A DNA stretch of 64,000 bases from Hymenobacter sp. BT18 (lineage in GTDB: Bacteria > Bacteroidota > Bacteroidia > Cytophagales > Hymenobacteraceae): the NCBI RefSeq assembly GCF_012273015.1, contig NZ_CP050954.1, forward strand, positions 4,566,001 to 4,630,000, in the 5' to 3' direction. The position numbers were made by a program, and so were the translations under genes. The first letter of the stretch is position 1, and each line of letters starts with the position of its first letter. The notes beneath the pieces were generated by a model that did no database searches, was not told the origin of the DNA, and saw nothing but the letters and a program-made list of their open reading frames with translations. Shown here piece after piece: positions 31,761 to 40,544 of the stretch.

Positions 31761-31862
31761 AACGTCATGCTGAGCCAGGCCGAAGCGTCTCGCTCGGCTG
31801 ACTTTGCAGTGGTAATTCAGCCGAAGCGGTAAAGATGCTTCGGCTTTGCTCAGCATGACGTT
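31761..31862. repeat. Inverted-repeat element, CATGCTGAGC family
   Basis: Perfect 15-bp terminal arms AACGTCATGCTGAGC (31761-31775) and the reverse complement (31848-31862), with further inner pairing of CCGAAGC and GCTTCGG. It lies between the LLM oxidoreductase and dnaG. Elements with such ends are dispersed in many Bacteroidota genomes (from general knowledge). Confidence 0.85.
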
Positions 31863-31929
31863 AGGCTTGGTAGCAGGTCTTGCTCGGCACAACGGGTTAT
31901 TTCTCTGCCACTCGGCCGCGGTTCCTGCC

Positions 31930-31937
31930 TACCTTTG
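31930..31937 (+). promoter_or_regulatory. TANNTTTG -7 element for dnaG
   Basis: TACCTTTG, an exact match, lies 41 bases before the TTG start at 31978 and supports that start over the longer frame. Confidence 0.65.
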
Positions 31938-31977
31938 GGGGTTCCGTTCTGCTGCTACCCTGTTGCCCCGTACTGCC

Positions 31978-34053
31978 TTGGCTCGTATCCCGAAAGAAAC
32001 CGTTGATCAGATTATCCACCACGCCGACATCGTGGAAGTGGTGGGCGACTTTGTGAGCCTCAAGCGCAAGGGGCAGAACATGTGGGCCTGCTGCCCGTTT
32101 CACCACGAAAAGTCGCCGAGCTTCTCGGTGGCCCCGGCCAAGGGGTTGTACAAGTGCTTCGGGTGCGGCAAGGCCGGCGGGGTGGTACAGTTCATCATGG
32201 ATATTGAGGGCACCAGCTACGTGGAGGCCCTGAAGTACCTGGCCAAGAAATACGGCATCGATGTAGAGGAGGAAGAAAAGACCCCCGAGCAGCAGCTGGC
32301 CCAAAACGATAAGGACTCCCAGTATATCGTCTCGAACTGGGCCAAGGACCACTACCACCGCCTCCTGCTCAACACCGACGAAGGCCAGGGTATTGGGCTG
32401 AGCTACCTGCGCCAGCGCGGCCTCAACCAGACCACCATCAAAACGTTCGAGCTGGGCTACTCGCTCGACCAGTGGGACGACCTGCTGAAATCGGCCACGG
32501 CGGCGGGCTTCGAGCAGAAATACCTGGAAAAGACCGGCCTCATCATCCGCCGCGACGACGACCAGGGCCAGGACACGGGCCGCCGCTACGACCGGTTCCG
32601 GGGCCGGGTGATGTTCCCGATTCACAACGTGTCGGGCCGCGTCATTGGCTTTGGGGCGCGCACGCTCAAGCCCAACGATAAGTCAGCCAAGTACTTGAAC
32701 TCGCCGGAGTCGGACATCTACCACAAGTCCGATGTGCTGTACGGCCTTTACCAAGGGCGGCAGGCCATCCGCAGCGAGGAGCTGTGCTACCTGGTAGAAG
32801 GCTACCTCGACGTGCTGAGCCTGCACCAGGGCGACATCAAAAACGTGGTAGCCTCCTCGGGGACCTCCCTCACCGACGGGCAGATTCGCCTACTCAAGCG
32901 CTACACCGACAACGTGACGGTGCTCTACGACGGCGACGCGGCCGGCATCCGAGCTTCGCTGCGGGGCATCGACATGCTGCTGGAAGGCGGCCTGAACGTG
33001 CGCGTAGTGCTGTTCCCCGATGGCGACGACCCCGACTCCTATATTCGCAAAGTCGGGGACCAGCGTTTCCGGGAGCACCTGGAAGGGGCCAGCCAGGACT
33101 TCATTCAGTTCAAAACCGAGCTGGTAAGCCGCGAGGCCGCCCACGACCCAGTGAAGAAGGCCGAGGCCATCCGGGACGTGCTGCAAAGCATTGCTAAGGT
33201 GCCCGACCCCATTAAGCGGCAGGTGTTCCTGCAGCAGACGTCCCAGTCGTTCGGCATCGACGAGCAGGTGCTCATCACCGAGTACAACAAGCTGGTGCGC
33301 AACGCCAGCCAGAAGGCCCCCGGCGGCCAGAGCAGCAGTGGCGGGGCGGGCGGGTCCGCAAGCAATAGTGCTCAGCCAAGAGCCAGCAACCAATCAGCCT
33401 CCAGTCCTCGCCAGCTGAGCCCCGAGGAAGAAGCCGAAGCCCTCATGTACGGGGCCTCGCCGGACGACCTGATGGGCGGGGGCGGCGACCTGACGACGCT
33501 AACCCGGGAAGACCTGGAGCCCGTACCCGATGTGCTGCAGCAGTGCGAGCGGGAACTGGTGCGCCTGCTGGTGCTTTACGCCGCCCAGCCCTTGTCGCCG
33601 GACGTGGCGGTGGCCCAATACCTGCTGGCCCAGCTGGAGGAAACACCCTTGCGCACGCCCATCTACGCCGACGTGCTGCACGTGTGCCAGCAGGAAATGG
33701 AGCAGGGCCGCTGGCCCGAAGTGCGCACCCTCATCCAGCACAGCCGCTCCGATATCCGCGCCCTCATCGGCGACCTGGCCACGGAGCGCTACGAGCTCAG
33801 CCCAAACTGGACCACCCACCAGATTTACGTGCCCCGGGAGCTGGATCTGATTCAGGAAGCCTGCGACAACGCCATCCTGCGCCTGAAAAAGGAGATTGTG
33901 CAGCGGGAGCTGAACAGCTTGCAAAAGGAGCTGCGCGATGCCCGCGACCCGGCCGTCGTCGATAAAATTCTGGAAGCCCTCATGCTTTACAAGCGCCTCG
34001 ACAACGAGCTGGCCGCTCACCTCGGTACCGTTATTCCGCGCAACGTGGGGTAA
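31978..34053 (+). CDS. dnaG: DNA primase
   Basis: 691 residues from TTG 31978, giving MARIPKETVDQI, the standard DnaG start; the open frame back to 31846 runs into the inverted repeat and crosses the promoter element. CHC2 zinc finger: CPFHHEKSPSF then CFGCGKAGG (residues about 38-75). Catalytic core with TOPRIM motifs YLVEGYLDVLSL and LYDGDAAGIRAS. A Ser/Gly/Gln-rich linker (about 440-475) separates the core from the C-terminal DnaB-interaction region. It makes RNA primers at replication forks. The gene is alone, without rpoD or rpsU beside it. Confidence 0.96.
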   Translation: MARIPKETVDQIIHHADIVEVVGDFVSLKRKGQNMWACCPFHHEKSPSFSVAPAKGLYKCFGCGKAGGVVQFIMDIEGTSYVEALKYLAKKYGIDVEEEEKTPEQQLAQNDKDSQYIVSNWAKDHYHRLLLNTDEGQGIGLSYLRQRGLNQTTIKTFELGYSLDQWDDLLKSATAAGFEQKYLEKTGLIIRRDDDQGQDTGRRYDRFRGRVMFPIHNVSGRVIGFGARTLKPNDKSAKYLNSPESDIYHKSDVLYGLYQGRQAIRSEELCYLVEGYLDVLSLHQGDIKNVVASSGTSLTDGQIRLLKRYTDNVTVLYDGDAAGIRASLRGIDMLLEGGLNVRVVLFPDGDDPDSYIRKVGDQRFREHLEGASQDFIQFKTELVSREAAHDPVKKAEAIRDVLQSIAKVPDPIKRQVFLQQTSQSFGIDEQVLITEYNKLVRNASQKAPGGQSSSGGAGGSASNSAQPRASNQSASSPRQLSPEEEAEALMYGASPDDLMGGGGDLTTLTREDLEPVPDVLQQCERELVRLLVLYAAQPLSPDVAVAQYLLAQLEETPLRTPIYADVLHVCQQEMEQGRWPEVRTLIQHSRSDIRALIGDLATERYELSPNWTTHQIYVPRELDLIQEACDNAILRLKKEIVQRELNSLQKELRDARDPAVVDKILEALMLYKRLDNELAAHLGTVIPRNVG

Positions 34054-34055
34054 AG

Positions 34056-34195
34056 GTGAAGTTGTGAAATGGCTGGTGCCGGATATCGGTAGCCAATTTA
34101 GCCCGTCATGCTTCGGCTCTGCCTCTGCGTGACAGGCGTTATCTAACTTCACCCTTCAGTCATTAGCACTTCAGCACATTCTTCACACTAGCACA
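34056..34195. repeat. Inverted octamer-array element
   Basis: The left arm just after the dnaG stop is GTGAAGTT, GTGAAATG. The right arm at 34145-34195 holds degenerate units AACTTCAC, CCTTCAGT, CATTAGCA, CTTCAGCA, CATTCTTCA, CACTAGCA. AACTTCAC is the exact reverse complement of GTGAAGTT. The element ends about ten bases before the channel ATG. The middle contains unrelated sequence (GTCATGCTTCGGCT). Confidence 0.6.
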
Positions 34196-34205
34196 CAGTA
34201 GATAC

Positions 34206-35225
34206 ATGTGGAAGCGCTTTAACCTGAGCCGATTTGTACTGGCAGTGACGCTGTCGATGTTCAGCCTGGCCAGCGGCGTGGTGGGTTTTATGCTGATTGA
34301 GGACTACGGGTTTCTCGATGCGGTGTACATGACGATGACCACCATTTCGACGGTGGGCTTTGGGGAAATACACCCTTTTTCGCCGGCAGGGCGGGCGTTT
34401 GTATCGGTTTACATTTTCTTCAACCTGCTGGTCATTGCCTACCTCGTATCGGTGCTGACAACCTATATCTTCGACGGCGAACTGCGCAACCTATTCAAGA
34501 TGTTTAAAACCGACCAGGAAATCCGAAGCTACGCCGGCCACATCATCGTGTGCGGCTTTGGGCGCAACGGCAGCAAAGCCTACCACGATTTGCGGGCCAA
34601 TGGGGCCCGGGTAGTCATTGTGGAGCAGGACGAGTCGTTGCTGAAAGCCGCCGCAGAAACCAGTCAGGAAGGCATTCCGGCCGTGTTTGGCGACGCTACC
34701 GCCGACGAAACCCTGCGCGCGGCGGGCATCAGCCGGGCCCGCGCCCTCATCACGGCCCTGCCCAAGGATGCCGACAACGTATTCGTGGCTCTCACGGCCC
34801 GGGAGCTGAACCCCAACATCAAAATCATTGCCCGCGCCTCCCTCAAAACCAGCGAGGCCAAGCTCCTGCGCGCCGGCGCCGACTCGGTGGTGATGCCCGA
34901 CGAAATCGGGGGCTCGCACATGGCCAACCTGGTGGTGCGCCCCGAGGTTATCCGCTTCCTGGATATGATTTCGGGCCTCGGTCCCGACAAGCTGCGCCTG
35001 GAAGAAATGCGCTTCGACGAAATCCGGAGCGAGTTTCAGGGCCGCAGCATCCGGGAGCTGGACATTCGTTCCCGCAGCGGGGCCACCGTCATCGGCCTCA
35101 AGCAAAGCACCGGCGAGCTGCTGGTGAGCCCTAACGCCGACATCCGCCCTGCCCTGGGTGACGTGCTGCTCTTGCTAGGCACCGAGGAGCAAATTCACAC
35201 GCTGATCGGGCAATTCCGGGCGTAG
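34206..35225 (+). CDS. Two-helix K+ channel with RCK (TrkA-N/TrkA-C) domains
   Basis: 339 residues. A first helix (about 10-31), the pore loop with selectivity filter TISTVGFGE (about 48-56) and a second helix (about 65-88) give a KcsA-like pore half. The RCK domain follows: Rossmann turn VCGFGRNGSKAYHDLR, acidic VVIVEQDES, then TrkA-C from about residue 245 (FQGRSIRELDIRSRSGATVIGL). A tetramer would gate K+ flow in response to Ca2+ or nucleotide. It follows dnaG across an octamer-array gap and is functionally unrelated to it. Confidence 0.93.
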   Translation: MWKRFNLSRFVLAVTLSMFSLASGVVGFMLIEDYGFLDAVYMTMTTISTVGFGEIHPFSPAGRAFVSVYIFFNLLVIAYLVSVLTTYIFDGELRNLFKMFKTDQEIRSYAGHIIVCGFGRNGSKAYHDLRANGARVVIVEQDESLLKAAAETSQEGIPAVFGDATADETLRAAGISRARALITALPKDADNVFVALTARELNPNIKIIARASLKTSEAKLLRAGADSVVMPDEIGGSHMANLVVRPEVIRFLDMISGLGPDKLRLEEMRFDEIRSEFQGRSIRELDIRSRSGATVIGLKQSTGELLVSPNADIRPALGDVLLLLGTEEQIHTLIGQFRA

Positions 35226-35229
35226 GGCC

Positions 35230-35961
35230 TTAGGATATCCAGGTTCCTATAGCTTGCTTGATGTGCCAGCGCCCGCCTAATTTTTCAACGAACAAAACCT
35301 CCCCGTAACCGCACTTGCTACCACAATGCCAACCATAAGCTAATAGGGCTTGGTTTTGGGTTTTACTGAATACGATTTTGGAAATCGTAAGCACTCCAAC
35401 TCCTTTCTCTGGGCGATAAGGACGGTGCTCTTCGTACGAGAGGATTCTGGCAGTACATAGCTGAAAATTATCTGGCTGTATACTATTCTGTACACTATTG
35501 AGGCTATCTAACGCAGCTTGTTCCTGCTGTGGAGCAATGGCTTTTATCCAATTGCCGATTCTACTGCCCGGTGCATAAGCAGAGAAACGGTTGGGTAAAT
35601 CGGCTATCTGATAGATACTCTGGGATGACGTGTTCAGATAATAGGTTTTAAACCGAGCAGAGTCCTGGAAAAGCCGGTTATGAAAAATAGCCTCCTGGTT
35701 ATGTAGCCAGACTGAATCATGATGAGAAGGCTCATTGGGCCAGTTTCCGGCGTAGACTTCCTGAAAATGCCGCCAAACAAATTTTCTATCTTCATCAGGG
35801 AGATACCCACGTCCGAGTTGTTTTTCTATTATTTCAATCAGCACATCATTGTACAGCTGCTTGATCGGGTCGGTGTGCGTGGTAGGGCACTGGCGGAACT
35901 TCGGTTCACAACCGGCAAAACTCAGCAGCGCGAATAGCAGGAGGGTAGTAACAGGCCGCAT
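35230..35961 (-). CDS. Hypothetical lipoprotein of lower GC
   Basis: 243 residues from ATG 35961, chosen because it gives a lipoprotein signal (TTLLLFALLSFAGC, Cys18); the frame is open to 36054. After the lipobox it is soluble, with four later Cys including CGSKCGYGEVLFVEKLGG near the C-terminus, which looks like a small disulfide or nuclear-transport-factor-like ending. Bases 35641-35700 contain 26 G/C of 60, well below the neighbours, so a transfer origin is possible. Its end is only five bases from the channel gene's end (convergent). No family recognised. Confidence 0.75.
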   Translation of the reverse strand: MRPVTTLLLFALLSFAGCEPKFRQCPTTHTDPIKQLYNDVLIEIIEKQLGRGYLPDEDRKFVWRHFQEVYAGNWPNEPSHHDSVWLHNQEAIFHNRLFQDSARFKTYYLNTSSQSIYQIADLPNRFSAYAPGSRIGNWIKAIAPQQEQAALDSLNSVQNSIQPDNFQLCTARILSYEEHRPYRPEKGVGVLTISKIVFSKTQNQALLAYGWHCGSKCGYGEVLFVEKLGGRWHIKQAIGTWIS

Positions 35962-36060
35962 ACCGTTTGATGGGATACAAGGGTGTGACGGACTGGTAAC
36001 GGGCAGCCTGTTGATTCTGGTGTGGCAACTAGCAAAAGTCGACCGTTGCCGCATATCTGC

Positions 36061-36085
36061 TAGCTTTGCCGGCCCCTTACCTTTG
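36061..36085 (+). promoter_or_regulatory. Two TANNTTTG elements before the glycosyltransferase gene
   Basis: TAGCTTTG (36061-36068) and TACCTTTG (36078-36085) both match the -7 consensus. Use of the first gives a leader of about 16 bases before GTG 36090; use of the second would give a leaderless transcript. Confidence 0.55.
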
Positions 36086-36089
36086 CCCC

Positions 36090-37310
36090 GTGCGTATCCT
36101 GCAGCTCTGTCCGCGCGTCCCGTTTCCGCCCCACGATGGGGGCGCCATTGCCATGTACGACGTGGCCGCGGGCCTTTCTCAGGCCGGTCACGAGGTTACG
36201 GTGCTGGCCGCTAACACGCCCAAGCACCGTCAGCCGGCTACTGCTCTCAGCCACTTGCCCGCGGTGTGCCTCGTCACCGTGGACGTAGATACGCGCCTTT
36301 CGCCCTGGAAAGCCCTGCGCAACTTGGCAGTGGGCAAAGTGCCCTACAACGTGGAGCGGTTCATCAGCCCGGCCCTCACGGAGAAGCTGCGCGAGCTGCT
36401 CACCACGGAATCCTTCGACGTAGTGCAGATTGAGGGCACCTTCGTGGCCTGGTACGTGGACGTGGTGCGCCAGGCTGCCCCGCAGGTACCGGTGGTGCTC
36501 CGGGCCCACAACCTGGAATACAATATCTGGGAAATGCTGGCCGGGCGGGAGCGAAACCCACTGAAAAAGTGGTACCTGCACCACCTGGCCCGCGGCCTGC
36601 GTACCTTCGAGCACCGCTACCTTCCGCGCTTCACGGCTGTAGCAGCCATCACCGAGCCCGACCAGCAGCGTCTGCGGGCCGTAGGCTGCCCGGAGCCGGT
36701 GGCGTTCGTACCCGCCGGCGTCGACCTAACCCGCTTTCAGCCCGAGCCCGCCGTGCTGCCCCAGCCGCGCACGTTGTGCATGATTGGCTCCCTGAACTGG
36801 CTGCCCAACCTCGAAGGCCTCGATTGGTTTCTAACCCACGTGTGGCCCCGCCTGACGGAGCGCCTGCCCGAGCTGGAGCTGCACGTAGCGGGCACCGGCA
36901 TGCCTGAGCGCCTGCGTCAGCTGCGCCTGCCCGGCGTGACCATGCACGGCTTCGTGGAGTCGGCGGCCGACTTTATGCGGGCCTATGAGCTGATGCTGGT
37001 GCCGCTGCTTTCGGGTGGGGGCATGCGGGTGAAGATTATTGAGGGTATGGCCCTAGGAAAAGGCATCCTGAGCACGGCCCTGGGGGCCGAGGGCATCCAC
37101 TGCCGCCCCGGCCACGACATCCTGCTGGCCGACGACCCCGAGGAATGGGTGCGCCTGCTGGAAGACTACTACCACGGCCGCCTCGATGTGGCCGGCATTG
37201 GCGCCCGGGCGGCCCAGGCCGCGGCCGAGCTGTACGACAACCGCCGGGTGGTAGCGCGGTTTGAGCAGCTGTACCAGCAAGTAGCCGCCCAGCGGCCGGT
37301 TTCATGCTAG
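36090..37310 (+). CDS. Glycosyltransferase, GT-B fold (family 4-like)
   Basis: 406 residues from GTG 36090, giving MRILQLCPRVPFPPHDGG, the normal opening of this family; the TTG at 36066 lies within the promoter elements. N-terminal acceptor domain (RILQLCPRVPFPPHDGGAI, then DVAAGLSQAGHEVTVLA). C-terminal donor domain with FVPAGVDLTRF, CMIGSLNWLPNLEGLDWF and the sugar-nucleotide motif LLSGGGMRVKIIEGMALGKG. Probably builds a cell-surface glycan or exopolysaccharide. Its stop overlaps the next gene's start (ATGCTAG), so the two transferases are coupled. Confidence 0.92.
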   Translation: MRILQLCPRVPFPPHDGGAIAMYDVAAGLSQAGHEVTVLAANTPKHRQPATALSHLPAVCLVTVDVDTRLSPWKALRNLAVGKVPYNVERFISPALTEKLRELLTTESFDVVQIEGTFVAWYVDVVRQAAPQVPVVLRAHNLEYNIWEMLAGRERNPLKKWYLHHLARGLRTFEHRYLPRFTAVAAITEPDQQRLRAVGCPEPVAFVPAGVDLTRFQPEPAVLPQPRTLCMIGSLNWLPNLEGLDWFLTHVWPRLTERLPELELHVAGTGMPERLRQLRLPGVTMHGFVESAADFMRAYELMLVPLLSGGGMRVKIIEGMALGKGILSTALGAEGIHCRPGHDILLADDPEEWVRLLEDYYHGRLDVAGIGARAAQAAAELYDNRRVVARFEQLYQQVAAQRPVSC

Positions 37311-38506
37311 ACGCGGTGCTTATCGGTGCCTTCTGGCTGGCCCTGCTGCTGGTGGCCCATACCTACGTGCTGTTTCCGCTGCTGCTGAGCTGGCGGGCCC
37401 GGGGCCGGCACCACAACGTGCAGGTGTACACGCCCCACGACGAGGAGCTGCCCCAGGTGGACATCCTACTGGCTGCCCACAACGAGGAGCAGGTTATCGA
37501 AGAGAAAATCCGCTCCACCTTCGCCTCTACCTACCCACTCGATAAGCTCACCCTGCACATCGGCTCCGATAACTCCACGGACCGCACCCACGCGCTGGTG
37601 GAAAGACTGCAGGCCCAATACCCCGGCATGCGCCTGCGCGTGTTTGGGCAGCGCACCGGCAAGCCGGGCATCATCGAGGCGCTGGCCCAGGAAACCACCG
37701 CGCCGGTGCTGGTGCTTACGGATGCCAACGTGTTCTTCGTGCCCGATACCATTTACCAGCTAGTAAAGCACTTCCGGGCACCGCAGGTAGGTTTGGTAGG
37801 CGGCAATATCCTGAACCCCGAGCACCGGCAGGAAGGCATATCGGGCCAGGAAAAAGCGTACCTGGAGCGCGAAAACCTTATCAAATACCAGGAAGGCGTG
37901 GTGTGGGGCGCTATGATTGGCGCCTTCGGGGGCTGCTTTGCAGTGCGCCGCAGGTGCTTTCACGCTGCCCCAGCCTCGTTTCTGGTAGATGACTTCTACA
38001 CCTCCATGGCTGTGCTGCGCGACGGATACCAGGCCCTCAACGAGCTGGACGCGGTGTGCTACGAAGATGTGTCGGACCGACTACCGGAGGAATTCCGGCG
38101 CAAGGCCCGCATTTCCACCGGCAACTTCCAGAACCTGCGCGAGTTCTGGCAGCTGCTCTGGCCGCCGTGGCGGGGGCTGAGCTATGCTTTCTGGTCGCAC
38201 AAGGTGCTGCGCTGGCTCACGCCGCTGCTGTTGTTGCTGATGTTGCTTGCCAGCGCGGCGCTGGTGCTGCGCGGGGCGGGCTGGTTTTACCAGTTACTAC
38301 TGCTGGGCCAGGTAGGGCTGCCGCTCCTGCTCCTGCTCGACGCGGGCCTGCGCCGCGGCAACCGTCATGCCCGCCTGCTGCGCTTTATCACGCACTTCTA
38401 CAGCATGAACGCCGCCCTGCTGGTGGGTCTTTGGCGTTACCTGCGCGGGGCCGGCCCCGCTACCTGGCAGCCTACCCAACGCTTCCAGCAGGCGGGGGGT
38501 AAGTGA
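37304..38506 (+). CDS. Membrane-bound glycosyltransferase family 2
   Basis: 400 residues. One N-terminal helix (about 5-25), a GT-A domain with VDILLAAHNEEQVIEEKI, HIGSDNSTDRTH, VLVLTDANVFF (metal-binding DxD variant) and the acceptor-site Asp pair DDFYTSM, then three C-terminal membrane helices (about 295-375). This layout is that of processive or lipid-linked sugar transferases. Seven-base overlap with the GT-B gene indicates a two-gene surface-glycan operon. Product not assignable. Confidence 0.92.
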   Translation: MLDAVLIGAFWLALLLVAHTYVLFPLLLSWRARGRHHNVQVYTPHDEELPQVDILLAAHNEEQVIEEKIRSTFASTYPLDKLTLHIGSDNSTDRTHALVERLQAQYPGMRLRVFGQRTGKPGIIEALAQETTAPVLVLTDANVFFVPDTIYQLVKHFRAPQVGLVGGNILNPEHRQEGISGQEKAYLERENLIKYQEGVVWGAMIGAFGGCFAVRRRCFHAAPASFLVDDFYTSMAVLRDGYQALNELDAVCYEDVSDRLPEEFRRKARISTGNFQNLREFWQLLWPPWRGLSYAFWSHKVLRWLTPLLLLLMLLASAALVLRGAGWFYQLLLLGQVGLPLLLLLDAGLRRGNRHARLLRFITHFYSMNAALLVGLWRYLRGAGPATWQPTQRFQQAGGK

Positions 38507-38522
38507 GTTATCAGGCGTAATC

Positions 38523-38650
38523 GAACGCTGTAGAGACGCATACTTGCGTCTTGCCGTTGAACGGCCGAAACGCGCCAGATAAGAAGTTTCCGAAATCGGA
38601 TTGTCAACGGAGCTAACGACAAGACGCAAGTATGCGTCTCTACAGCGTTC
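38523..38650. repeat. Inverted-repeat element, TAGAGACGC family
   Basis: Perfect 31-bp arms: 38523-38553 (containing TGTAGAGACGCATACTTGCG) and 38620-38650. A 66-base spacer contains a further CCGTTGA/TCAACGG pair. No coding sequence inside. A relative is at 52380-52472. The form is that of a non-autonomous MITE-like or REP-like element. Confidence 0.9.
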
Positions 38651-38710
38651 ATCTATCATTCAACGGCGGAGAATCCGGCTGTTACGGCAGTGCAGGAATA
38701 CGCCACCAAA

Positions 38711-38749
38711 AAGCAGGGCGCAGATGGGAAACCCATCTGCGCCCTGCTT
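38711..38749. terminator. Bidirectional terminator
   Basis: An 18-bp perfect stem AAGCAGGGCGCAGATGGG / reverse complement around AAA, flanked by A-run and T-run. It lies between the glycosyltransferase operon (+) and the lipoprotein gene (-). Confidence 0.92.
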
Positions 38750-38773
38750 TTTGTTAGGCTTGGTCAACCAGCT

Positions 38774-39400
38774 TTACATTTTAGCCAATTTGTCCAGGGC
38801 AATCTGCTTGGCGACGGACTCAACCAGCGCCAAGTCTTTTTGCTTGTCGGCTTCAATCTTCACGAGGAAGCGCCCACCCAGCGTAAGCGTGAGTTCGGCC
38901 CGGCCATCTTTCTTGTGGAAGTTTTCCATGCCCGAAGCCCCCTCAATGCCCAGGGAGGTGGATTTAACCAGTTCTTCGTCGTTTTCGCTTTCCATGCCCA
39001 GCGCAAACATGGCTGCCGCGCCCTGGTACAGGTCGTGGGCGCCGTTGTAGTCCATCAGCTCAGTTTTGATGGTCACGCTGTCCTTGGTGAACTCGCGGCT
39101 GGCCGTTGAGAAAGCAATGCTGCCCATCTTCGTCGACTGGCCTTCAGGGTTGCCGGCGGTAAAGCCGCTGATGCTGGTGGGCAGGTAGGTTTGCAGCTCT
39201 TTGTAGGGCAGGGAAAGGGTGTCGCCGCGCTTTTCGCGCTCCTCGCGTTGGGCCTTGGCTGCATCCAGGGTGTTTTCGATGTTTTCGCCGGCGTCCTTGA
39301 GCTTGGCCAGGTTGTCGTAGGTTTCCTTGGTTTTCTGGGCCTGTTCGCAGGCCGAAGTCAGCAGGGCCCCGCCGAGCACGAGGTAGGTAAGTTTTTTCAT
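38774..39400 (-). CDS. Hypothetical lipoprotein
   Basis: 208 residues. Lipoprotein signal MKKLTYLVLGGALLTSAC (Cys18), then a helical, highly charged segment (about 20-65; QKTKETYDNLAKLKDAGENIEN) and a compact C-terminal domain with ELTLTLGGRFLVKIEADKQKD. Such proteins are common surface or periplasmic lipoproteins of unknown function in Bacteroidota. An exact TACTTTTG promoter element precedes it by about 30 bases. Single-gene unit between two terminators or gaps. Confidence 0.85.
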   Translation of the reverse strand: MKKLTYLVLGGALLTSACEQAQKTKETYDNLAKLKDAGENIENTLDAAKAQREEREKRGDTLSLPYKELQTYLPTSISGFTAGNPEGQSTKMGSIAFSTASREFTKDSVTIKTELMDYNGAHDLYQGAAAMFALGMESENDEELVKSTSLGIEGASGMENFHKKDGRAELTLTLGGRFLVKIEADKQKDLALVESVAKQIALDKLAKM

Positions 39401-39429
39401 AGGGGAAAGAAAGAGAAATCAGTACGGCT

Positions 39430-39437
39430 CAAAAGTA
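39430..39437 (-). promoter_or_regulatory. TANNTTTG -7 element for the lipoprotein gene
   Basis: The - strand reads TACTTTTG, an exact match, 30 bases before ATG 39400. Confidence 0.7.
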
Positions 39438-39609
39438 GCTGGTATTTCCAAACTATAGCAGGGCATGAATATACAGTTCAGCTCCGGCAGCTTGCTGCTT
39501 GGAAATCGTAGGGGCCGAACGGGCAAGGAGGGTGCTTTCCGGTTTCCTGCTTATGTTGTCGGCCGCAGCAGGGGCACATAGGCCGCTGCTTTATCCTAGT
39601 TCGAGCTTC

Positions 39610-40422
39610 ATGAAAAACCTGCGAATAGCCATTCTGGGCTGCGGCAATATGGGCCTGGCCTTCGCCAAGTCGTTTCTCCACTACAACCTGGTGGAGCGCC
39701 AGGATTTGCTGCTGCTGGGCCGGCACGCCGACCACTGCCAGCGCCTGCGCGAAGCCCACCCCGGCCTGCCCACCGGGGAGCTGGATGCTCAGGTAGGTAC
39801 CTACGACATGGTGCTGGTAGCCGTGAAGCCCCAGGATTTTGGCCGGGTGGCCGAGTCGCTTCGGGACGTGCTGCAGCCCGAGCAGGTGGTGCTGTCCATC
39901 ATGGCCGGTATTCCCATTGCCCGCCTGCAGCGCCAGCTCCGGCACCAGGCCGTGATGCGCGCCATGCCCAACACGCCCGCGCTGCTGGGCATGGGCATCA
40001 CTGGTTTTTCGGCCGCCCCGGAAATCGACCGGCTCCGCCTGCACCAGGTGGAGAACCTGCTGAACGCCACCGGCCGCTCCTTGTTTTTGGAAGATGAGAG
40101 CATGCTCGACGCTGTAACGGCCGTGAGCGGCAGCGGCCCGGCCTACTTCTTCTACATCGTGCAGGCCATGATTGACGCGGGGCGCCAGCTGGGCTTTTCC
40201 GATTCGGTGGCTTCGCTGCTGGTCAAGCAAACCATGCTGGGCGCCTACCACCTGCTCAACAACTCCGAAAAAAGCCTGCCCGAGCTAATTGCCAACGTAG
40301 CGTCGAAGGGTGGGACCACGGAGGCTGCCCTCCGGGCCTTTCAGGCGGGAAACCTCACCGAAACCCTGGCCGCCGGCATTCAGGCTGCCCAGGTGCGCGC
40401 CACCGAGCTGGCCCGGGAGTAA
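39610..40422 (+). CDS. proC: Pyrroline-5-carboxylate reductase
   Basis: 270 residues from ATG 39610; the frame is open to 39499, but MKNLRIAILGCGNMGLAFAK is the standard family start. Last step of proline synthesis (P5C + NAD(P)H to proline). NAD(P)-binding GCGNMG, VLVAVKPQ, IMAGIP, MRAMPNTPALLGMGITG, and the C-terminal signature TAVSGSGPAYFFYIVQAMIDAG with GGTTEAAL. Typical length. No other proline gene nearby. Confidence 0.96.
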   Translation: MKNLRIAILGCGNMGLAFAKSFLHYNLVERQDLLLLGRHADHCQRLREAHPGLPTGELDAQVGTYDMVLVAVKPQDFGRVAESLRDVLQPEQVVLSIMAGIPIARLQRQLRHQAVMRAMPNTPALLGMGITGFSAAPEIDRLRLHQVENLLNATGRSLFLEDESMLDAVTAVSGSGPAYFFYIVQAMIDAGRQLGFSDSVASLLVKQTMLGAYHLLNNSEKSLPELIANVASKGGTTEAALRAFQAGNLTETLAAGIQAAQVRATELARE

Positions 40423-40544
40423 GCCGCGAAGGAATGAATTATATAGGGCGCCCATGTCACCCGTGCGCCATTTCGTAACTTCGCGGCGCCGATGCGGTTT
40501 GTAGCGGCAGCAGGCGTTTAGCGGGGCGCCGCGCGGTTCTACAC

